From Gorillibacterium sp. (GTDB taxonomy: Bacteria > Bacillota > Bacilli > Paenibacillales > NBRC-103111): a stretch of 13,098 nucleotides of DNA. The stretch spans positions 1 to 13,098 of the forward strand of contig JACMJI010000001.1 of the NCBI GenBank assembly GCA_014380705.1, written 5' to 3'. Shown piece by piece: positions 7,756 through 13,098 of the stretch; within the stretch, counting starts at the first letter, position 1, and each line of letters starts with the position of its first letter. The position numbers and the translations under genes are program-made. The notes below the pieces were generated by a model. It did not search any database, was not told where the DNA came from, and saw nothing but the letters and a program-made list of their open reading frames with translations.

Positions 7756-7770
7756 AAGGTGTGTTGAAAC

Positions 7771-8979
7771 ATGAGTAAAAATGATTTTTTAGCCAAGCTG
7801 AAGAAATTATCTGCTGCCCAAGAAGAATTGATTAATCGCCCAAATCCAGCCATTGAGCTCGGCAACGGAATCTACGAACGGTATACCCACCCTGTTGTTA
7901 CTGCAGAGCATGCTCCACTATTCTGGCGCTATGATTTGAATCCAGAGACAAATCCTTATTTGATGGAGCGCATTGGTGTTAATGCGGCCCTCAACCCAGG
8001 TGCCATTGAGCTTGACGGTAAATTTTATCTGATCGTACGGACGGAAGGCTGGGATCGTAAATCCTTCTTCGCGGTTGCTGAAAGCTCCACTGGAACAGAT
8101 GGATTCCGCTTCTGGGATTATCCGATCGTCATGCCGGAAACAGAAAATCCTGATGTAAATGTCTACGATATGCGTCTAGTCAAACATGAGGATGGCTTTA
8201 TTTATGGCTTGTTCTGCACCGAGCGTAAAGATCCAAATGCGCCTTTTGGTGATACCTCAAGTGCATCCGCACAGTGCGGAATTACCCGGACGAAGGATTT
8301 GAAAACATGGGAGCGTCTAGCTGATTTAAAGACACCATCCCCACAACAACGTAATGTTGTGCTCCACCCAGAATTTGTTGATGGTAAATATGCGTTTTAC
8401 ACTCGTCCTCAGGACGGGTTCATCGAAGCTGGCTCCGGCGGCGGTATTGGTTGGGGCTTGTCTGACAGTATCGAGAATGCCGTAATTGACCATGAGTCCA
8501 TTGTTGATGAGAGGCTCTACCATACAATTAAAGAAGTGAAGAATGGTCAAGGTCCCGCTCCGATCAAAACGGACAAAGGTTGGTTGCATATCGCCCATGG
8601 CGTGCGTAATACGGCTGCTGGACTTCGCTATGTTATCTATGCATTCATGACTGACCTAAACGAGCCTAATAAAGTAACTCATTCACCTGGAGGTCATTTG
8701 ATTGCTCCAGAAGGAATCGAGCGTGTCGGTGACGTTTCTAACGTCGTGTTTACAAACGGGGTTATCGTTCGAGATAACGGAGATGTATTCCTCTATTACG
8801 CTTCCTCTGACACTCGCTGCCATGTAGCAACAACAACGGTTGAACGTTTGCTTGACTACGTATTGAACACACCTGCTGACCCGCTTCGCTCTTATGCATG
8901 TGTAGAGCAGCGCAATAATCTGATTTCGCGCAATCTAGAGGTTATGGCACGTCCAGAATACGATTTCCTCAAGAAGTAA
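7771..8979 (+). CDS. 4-O-beta-D-mannosyl-D-glucose phosphorylase (GH130 subfamily 1)
   Basis: A 402-residue glycoside phosphorylase. The family reaction is mannosyl-beta-1,4-glucose plus phosphate giving alpha-mannose 1-phosphate plus glucose, in the cytoplasm during beta-mannan or glucomannan use. The five-bladed beta-propeller fold is expected. The sequence closely follows characterised GH130_1 enzymes: [12 protein letters not shown] (51-62), [14 protein letters not shown] (66-79), [13 protein letters not shown] (130-142), [13 protein letters not shown] and [13 protein letters not shown]. Asp133 in VYDMRL is the expected catalytic acid, matching the position of Asp131 in the Bacteroides fragilis enzyme. 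No signal peptide is present. The ATG at 7771 follows AAAGGTG with 9 nt spacing. The gene lies downstream of the second operator copy and ends before a strong terminator. No intact transporter, epimerase or mannanase gene is nearby. Confidence 0.93.
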   Translation: MSKNDFLAKLKKLSAAQEELINRPNPAIELGNGIYERYTHPVVTAEHAPLFWRYDLNPETNPYLMERIGVNAALNPGAIELDGKFYLIVRTEGWDRKSFFAVAESSTGTDGFRFWDYPIVMPETENPDVNVYDMRLVKHEDGFIYGLFCTERKDPNAPFGDTSSASAQCGITRTKDLKTWERLADLKTPSPQQRNVVLHPEFVDGKYAFYTRPQDGFIEAGSGGGIGWGLSDSIENAVIDHESIVDERLYHTIKEVKNGQGPAPIKTDKGWLHIAHGVRNTAAGLRYVIYAFMTDLNEPNKVTHSPGGHLIAPEGIERVGDVSNVVFTNGVIVRDNGDVFLYYASSDTRCHVATTTVERLLDYVLNTPADPLRSYACVEQRNNLISRNLEVMARPEYDFLKK

Positions 8980-9008
8980 AAGCTTTATAGAACAGCTTGG
9001 ATAAGGTT

Positions 9009-9061
9009 AAGGTTTCCACCCTCACACAAAATTTCGTGTTGTGAGGATGGAAACCTTTTCT
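9009..9061 (+). terminator. Rho-independent terminator after the GH130 gene
   Basis: A long stem pairs AAGGTTTCCACCCTCACA with the downstream TGTGAGGATGGAAACCTT, with one T/C-type mismatch and a small bulge around an AAAATTTC loop. It is followed by TTTTCT. It lies about 30 bp after the GH130 stop codon and separates this unit from the GH95 gene. Confidence 0.9.
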
Positions 9062-9088
9062 GCTCCATGATACGATATCGGCAGAAAA
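9056..9088. repeat. 8-bp inverted repeat upstream of the GH95 gene
   Basis: TTTTCTGC at 9056-9063 is exactly complementary to GCAGAAAA at 9081-9088 across a 17-bp spacer containing GATACGATATC. The left arm begins in the T-run of the preceding terminator. It might be an operator or weak hairpin for the downstream GH95 gene, for which no clear promoter was found, or simply a chance repeat. Confidence 0.35.
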
Positions 9089-9200
9089 ACAGCATACGGC
9101 TAATTTAGCGCAGATGCTGATGAAATCACCATATAACCAGCAACTATCAGATAATGCCGCTCGAAAGAGCTTAAGACAACAGCCACTAGGAGGAAAAAGA

Positions 9201-11597
9201 ATGAACCATGTAGCTGAGCAATCGCCTGGTAAGGGTCAGACTTGGATTCTACACTACCTTCAGCCTGCTGAAAAGTGGGAGGAGGCTTTACCCATTGGAA
9301 ACGGTCGTTTAGGTGGAATGGTATTTGGGGGTACCCAGCAGGAACGCATTCAGCTTAATGAGGATACACTATGGTCTGGTTTCCCCCGGGATACAAATAA
9401 TTACGAAGCCCTTCGTCACTTGGAAAAGACCCGGGAGCTCATTGCTGAGCAGAATTATGTGGAGGCTGAACAACGAATAGAAGCTCAGATGCTGGGAGTA
9501 AACTGTCAGTCTTATCAACCGCTTGGTGATTTGTATGTAGACCACCTTTATGCAGGTGAGGCGCGTGACTATAAGCGTAGACTTGATTTGGACAATGGAA
9601 TTGCTGCTGTACAATTTGTCTCAGGACAAACGGAGTGCAAAAAAGAGACTTTCATTAGTGAAGCGGATCAGGTGCTTTGTCTTCATTATTCTTCCATAGG
9701 GGAGGAGCCCCTTAAGCTTGTTATCCGGTTGGATTCCCCCCATCCGCATCATGTGAATGTGACAGAGCAGGGAGGACTACGATTAACTGGGCAATGTCCT
9801 ACTCATGTTGTGGACAATTATCATCAGGGTCACCCCAAAGCTGTGTTGTATGAGGAAGGAAAAGGGATACATTTTCAAACGCATTTGCAAGTTATTGTAG
9901 ATGGCAACTGCGTGCCAATAACGGCGGATTCCCTTTCAAAGTTTGAGGTAACAGGGAATGAAACGATTACCATACTACTTGCGGCCGCAACGAGTTTCCG
10001 GGGGTTTGACCAAATGCCCGTTCTCGATGAGGAGCATTTGGGTAGTACCTGCATGAAACAGCTAAAACAGGCAATGGAGTGGACTTACGAGGAACTGCGA
10101 AACCGCCACATCAGCGAGCACCAAGCACTATTTCGCCGGGTAGATTTGAATTTAGGGGGCAATTCTAAATCCGAGTTGCCAACGGATGAGCGACTACTTG
10201 CTTATCGCAAGGGTGAAAGCGATCCGGAGCTTGAAGCGTTGTATTTTCAATATGGACGTTACTTGCTTATGGCTTCATCCCGACCTGGTACGCAAGCTGC
10301 CAATCTCCAAGGGATTTGGAATCAACATGTGCAGCCACCGTGGAACAGTGATTATACAACGAATATTAACACGGAGATGAATTACTGGCCTGCTGAGGTT
10401 TGCAATCTAAGCGAGTGTCATGAGCCGTTGATCTCCATGATCGAGGAATTAAGTATAACGGGGAGACGAACGGCAGCTATCCATTACGACTGCGGGGGTT
10501 GGACGGCCCATCATAACGTTGACCTCTGGCGGATGTCTTCACCAACAGGAGGCTTAGCATGCTGGGCATTTTGGCCGATGGGCGGGGCTTGGCTCTCTCT
10601 TCATCTTTGGGAGCATTATGCGTTTAACTTAGAGCTGGATTTTTTGCGGGAAAAAGCTTATCCACTGATGAAGGGTGCGGCGATCTTCTGTTTAGACTGG
10701 CTAAAGGAATCACCAAGCGGAGAATGGATCACCACTCCGTCTACTTCACCAGAAAACAAGTTTCTCACACCTGAGGGCATACCTTGCAGCGTGGCACAGG
10801 CATCCACGATGGACATGTCGATTATCCGGGAGCTGTTTGTTCGCTGTATCCAGTCCGCCCATCTGCTGCATACGGATTCAGAGTTCGGAGATAGACTGAC
10901 GCAGGCGCTTAATAAGCTTTTCCCCTTCAAAATCAATCCGCAGGGTAAGCTGCAGGAGTGGGAACGAGATTTCCCCGAGATTGAACCCGGGCATCGTCAT
11001 GTCTCTCATCTTTATTCGTTGTACCCGGGCAACCAGATTAATCAGCAGCAAACACCGGATTTGGTGGAAGCAAGCCGCGCTTCCCTTGCAAGCCGCATAG
11101 CGAGCGGAGGGGGGCATACGGGCTGGAGCTGTGCATGGTTGATCAATCTCTATGCCCGCTTACGAGATGCGGATTCCGCTTATCACTTCGTCCATACCTT
11201 GCTCGCTCGCTCTACGCATCCCAACTTATTCGACGACCATCCTCCATTTCAAATTGATGGGAATTTCGGAGGAACGGCAGGGATAGCGGAATGCTTGCTG
11301 CAGAGCCATCTGGAGGGGCTGGATCTGCTCCCAGCGCTGCCTAAAGAGTGGAAGGAAGGCTATGTATCGGGTTTGAAAGCAAGAGGGGGCTTTACCGTGG
11401 ACCTCAAGTGGGACAACCAAAGGCTGACTTCTGGCCAAATCGTATCCTGTAAGGGGGAGCACTGCCGCGTCAGTTGTGGGAGTCCATTTACAATTCTGGG
11501 AATTGGTGAGGCCGTTCTTGCGGGAAGCGTCTATCGTCTAGATTTTGAAACCGAAGTTCAGGGTGTTTATCATGTTCGCGTGAGTGAACTGGCTTAA
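9201..11597 (+). CDS. GH95 alpha-L-fucosidase (probably alpha-1,2-specific)
   Basis: A 798-residue glycoside hydrolase of family 95, whose members mostly hydrolyse Fuc-alpha-1,2-Gal linkages with inversion; a few act on alpha-L-galactosides. The N-terminal beta domain opens with [19 protein letters not shown] (27-45). The helical barrel carries [19 protein letters not shown] (381-399) with the paired Asn388 and Asn390 that activate water. Glu518 in TSPENKF is the expected general acid, and Asp686 in FQIDGNFGG is also conserved. The C-terminal beta domain ends near 798. All family landmarks are intact. There is no signal peptide, so it acts on imported oligosaccharides. I chose ATG 9201 because AGGAGG lies 7 nt upstream; the frame is open back to 9114 but that stretch lacks an SD and family character. 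A solute-binding-protein remnant follows, then a GH42 gene. Fucosidase rather than galactosidase specificity is inferred from family frequency. Confidence 0.92.
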   Translation: MNHVAEQSPGKGQTWILHYLQPAEKWEEALPIGNGRLGGMVFGGTQQERIQLNEDTLWSGFPRDTNNYEALRHLEKTRELIAEQNYVEAEQRIEAQMLGVNCQSYQPLGDLYVDHLYAGEARDYKRRLDLDNGIAAVQFVSGQTECKKETFISEADQVLCLHYSSIGEEPLKLVIRLDSPHPHHVNVTEQGGLRLTGQCPTHVVDNYHQGHPKAVLYEEGKGIHFQTHLQVIVDGNCVPITADSLSKFEVTGNETITILLAAATSFRGFDQMPVLDEEHLGSTCMKQLKQAMEWTYEELRNRHISEHQALFRRVDLNLGGNSKSELPTDERLLAYRKGESDPELEALYFQYGRYLLMASSRPGTQAANLQGIWNQHVQPPWNSDYTTNINTEMNYWPAEVCNLSECHEPLISMIEELSITGRRTAAIHYDCGGWTAHHNVDLWRMSSPTGGLACWAFWPMGGAWLSLHLWEHYAFNLELDFLREKAYPLMKGAAIFCLDWLKESPSGEWITTPSTSPENKFLTPEGIPCSVAQASTMDMSIIRELFVRCIQSAHLLHTDSEFGDRLTQALNKLFPFKINPQGKLQEWERDFPEIEPGHRHVSHLYSLYPGNQINQQQTPDLVEASRASLASRIASGGGHTGWSCAWLINLYARLRDADSAYHFVHTLLARSTHPNLFDDHPPFQIDGNFGGTAGIAECLLQSHLEGLDLLPALPKEWKEGYVSGLKARGGFTVDLKWDNQRLTSGQIVSCKGEHCRVSCGSPFTILGIGEAVLAGSVYRLDFETEVQGVYHVRVSELA

Positions 11598-11629
11598 GTT
11601 AACGTCCGTGTAGCTAAAGCAACCGGTAG

Positions 11630-12154
11630 ATTATCTATGAACACCGTTTACTGCAGTATCAGGAGTTAACGAATATGCCATTTGCCAATGTCGGCGGGAT
11701 ACCGGCTACATTGGCGGGTACGGACTTGGAATTACAACAAGCGCTAAAACCCAGAGCAACTGATCAAGTTCCTTGGGATCCAACAGGAAACACGTATACA
11801 ACCAGCTTTAAGAGTCAGATCGTAGCAGGCTATTCTGAGGAAGACAAAGCCACACTTAGTAAGTATGGTGCGGAAACCTATATCGATCTTTGGCATAAGT
11901 CCACTGAATTCCCAGTTAAAGCATGGGGAGCAGCCTGGAATATTCCCAAGGAAACAGGTTCCGAGCTTGATATTCTAACGACCAAAATGGAAGAAATCAT
12001 GAAGAAACGTGTACCACAAGCGATCCTGGCTAAACCAGCAGACTTTGATGGGATTTGGGATGCCTTCATGAAGGATCTGGACAAAGCTGGCGTTCAGAAA
12101 ATGAACCAACAGTATTCTGAATTGGTTAAAGCCAGAGTTGAACTTTGGAAATAA
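11630..12154 (+). pseudogene. 5'-truncated ABC-transporter sugar-binding lipoprotein gene (C-terminal remnant)
   Basis: Only about the last 150-175 residues of a large extracellular solute-binding protein remain; the family usually has about 500-560 and starts with a lipoprotein signal, which is absent here. The C-terminal pattern is characteristic: KSQIVAGYSEEDKATLSKYG, FPVKAWGAAWNIP, a KRVPQAILAKPADFDGIW stretch and AFMKDLDKAGVQKMNQQYSE. An ATG at 11675 has AGGAG 9 nt upstream, so a 159-residue product could be made. However, the same frame stays open to 11630 and reads plausibly protein-like (YEHRLLQYQELTNMPFANVG), so that ATG looks like an internal methionine and the AGGAG like ordinary codons (CAG GAG). 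Stops in frame at 11615-11617 and 11627-11629 bound it. No permease genes accompany it. It follows the GH95 stop by about 30 bp, suggesting a deletion junction there. Confidence 0.8.
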
Positions 12155-12173
12155 ATAAGTTTTAATTTTTCAG

Positions 12174-12225
12174 AGAAACGGCTTCTATCCTTCCTAGGAT
12201 GGCACAGCCGTTTCTTCTCGTTTTT
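12174..12225 (+). terminator. Rho-independent terminator after the binding-protein remnant
   Basis: AGAAACGGCT at 12174-12183 pairs perfectly with AGCCGTTTCT at 12206-12215. An inner ATCCT/AGGAT pairing lies within the loop, and a TTTTT run follows at 12221-12225. It lies about 20 bp after the stop codon and ends transcription before the GH42 promoter. Confidence 0.9.
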
Positions 12226-12240
12226 AAGGATTGATACGGC

Positions 12241-12269
12241 TTGATAGGGGTTCGTTCATCCGTTATACT
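12241..12269 (+). promoter_or_regulatory. Sigma-A promoter of the GH42 gene
   Basis: TTGATA at 12241-12246 and TATACT at 12264-12269 are spaced by exactly 17 bp, a near-consensus pair. The predicted start near 12276 gives a leader of about 38 nt to the TTG start codon. The promoter lies directly after the terminator, so the GH42 gene begins a separate transcription unit. No copy of the LacI 18-mer is present here. Confidence 0.75.
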
Positions 12270-12313
12270 GAGGCGTGAATGAGCAAATGGTGATCACAAA
12301 GGAGATGCACAAT

Positions 12314-13098
12314 TTGATTAACGAAAAGCTTCCCAAAATATGGTATGGCGGCGATTATAACCCGGAACAATGGGATAAAGAGGTTATGAATGAGGATCTA
12401 AGGATGTTTAAGCTTGCAGGAATTGATGTGGCAACAGTAAATGTATTCTCTTGGGCGCTTATTCAACCAAGTGAACATGTCTATCAGTTTGAAGGATTAG
12501 ACGCCATCATGGACAACCTTGCCAGCAAGGGCGTTTCGGTCTGTTTGGCAACAAGCACAGGTGCTCACCCTGCATGGATGGCTCATGAATTTCCTGATGT
12601 GACTCGGGTTGATTTCGAGGGGCGTAAGCGTAAATTTGGTGGACGTCACAATTCCTGTCCTAATAGCCCAACCTATCGTAAGCACTCCGCTCTTATAGCT
12701 GGTAAATTAGCTGAGCGTTATAAGGATCATCCTGCCTTGGTTATTTGGCATATCTCCAACGAATATGGTGGTTACTGCTACTGCGAGAATTGCGCAGCCG
12801 CGTTCCGCAAATGGCTGCAACAGCGCTATGGAACGTTGGATAAGTTAAACAAGGTTTGGTACACTTCTTTTTGGGGGCATACATTATATGATTGGCAAGA
12901 AGTTGTCCCACCTAATGCATTAAGTGAAGAGTGGGGAGGCAACCGGACCAATTTTCAAAGCATTTCACTCGACTATCGTCGCTTCCAATCGGAATCTCTT
13001 CTGGATTGCTACTCACTGGAGCATGACGAGATTAAGAAGCACACACCGAACATACCAATTACCACCAACCTCATGGGTTTTTACCCTGAACTAAATTA
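12314..13098 (+). CDS. GH42 beta-galactosidase (partial, C-terminus off the right edge)
   Basis: The first 261 codons of a family 42 beta-galactosidase (full length about 650-690), open to the window edge. It hydrolyses terminal beta-D-galactose residues, in the cytoplasm since no signal peptide is present. Hallmarks are IWYGGDYNPEQW near the N-terminus, FSWALIQPSE, HNSCPNSPTYRKH, and WHISNEYGG, in which the Glu is the acid/base catalyst. The CYCENC cluster that follows is the zinc-binding cysteine motif of this family. I prefer TTG 12314 as start, since AAAGGAG (12298-12304) lies 9 nt upstream. In-frame ATG codons at 12305 and 12287 are either directly abutting the SD or without one. The gene has its own promoter and follows a GH95 fucosidase, suggesting sequential trimming of Fuc-Gal units. 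Confidence 0.94.
   Translation, partial: MINEKLPKIWYGGDYNPEQWDKEVMNEDLRMFKLAGIDVATVNVFSWALIQPSEHVYQFEGLDAIMDNLASKGVSVCLATSTGAHPAWMAHEFPDVTRVDFEGRKRKFGGRHNSCPNSPTYRKHSALIAGKLAERYKDHPALVIWHISNEYGGYCYCENCAAAFRKWLQQRYGTLDKLNKVWYTSFWGHTLYDWQEVVPPNALSEEWGGNRTNFQSISLDYRRFQSESLLDCYSLEHDEIKKHTPNIPITTNLMGFYPELN

Noticed and set aside
9114..9200. N-terminal extension of the GH95 frame starting [10 protein letters not shown]
   Set aside because: The frame is open but has no SD, and the 29 residues do not resemble the family N-terminus; AGGAGG with 7 nt spacing points to ATG 9201.
12275..12313. Alternative GH42 starts at GTG 12275, ATG 12287 or ATG 12305
   Set aside because: The predicted transcription start is near 12276, and the only good SD (AAAGGAG at 12298-12304) is correctly spaced only for TTG 12314.
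1..13098. CRISPR arrays, tRNA/rRNA genes, insertion sequences, attachment sites
   Set aside because: No regularly spaced repeats, cloverleaf-like sequences, transposase frames or integrase genes were seen on reading both strands.

Overview
The window looks like chromosomal DNA from a low-to-moderate GC, spore-former-type Firmicute, most likely Paenibacillus or a close relative. The grounds are strong AGGAGG-type ribosome binding sites, sigma-A-like promoters, a Bacillus-type aa3 menaquinol oxidase, a LacI regulator next to glycoside phosphorylase/hydrolase genes, and a fragment of the large sugar-binding lipoprotein type that is abundant in Paenibacillus. This assignment is inferred from protein character, not from a database match.

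Region 1 (1-2815, minus strand): the first two genes of a cytochrome aa3 quinol oxidase operon, qoxA then qoxB. qoxB runs off the left edge. A gene-free stretch of about 340 bp (2816-3158) separates them from the next operon and must hold divergent promoters.

Region 2 (3159-6471, plus strand): a tight three-gene operon encoding a circularly permuted ATP-grasp protein, an alpha-E helical protein and a transglutaminase-like cysteine protein. The last two genes overlap in ATGA. This triad is widespread but its biochemical role is still unsettled. A peptide-ligating/peptide-cleaving modification system is the usual prediction. It is the best candidate in the window for an undescribed biological system.

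Region 3 (6472-9061, plus strand): a compact sugar regulon. A LacI-family repressor is flanked by two perfect 18-bp copies of one operator-like sequence in opposite orientations, each just downstream of a plausible sigma-A promoter. The second copy precedes an intact GH130 4-O-beta-D-mannosyl-D-glucose phosphorylase. Between that operator and the intact gene lies a tiny remnant that reads like the active-site region of a second GH130 gene. A strong terminator closes the unit.

Region 4 (9062-13098, plus strand): a cytoplasmic GH95 alpha-L-fucosidase, a 5'-truncated remnant of an ABC-transporter sugar-binding protein, a terminator, a well-formed promoter, and the first 262 codons of a GH42 beta-galactosidase that runs off the right edge. 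GH95 followed by GH42 would remove alpha-1,2-linked fucose and then the exposed galactose from imported oligosaccharides such as xyloglucan side-chain fragments. The two gene remnants suggest that this carbohydrate locus has lost parts by deletion. No RNA genes, CRISPR arrays, insertion sequences or integrases were seen.
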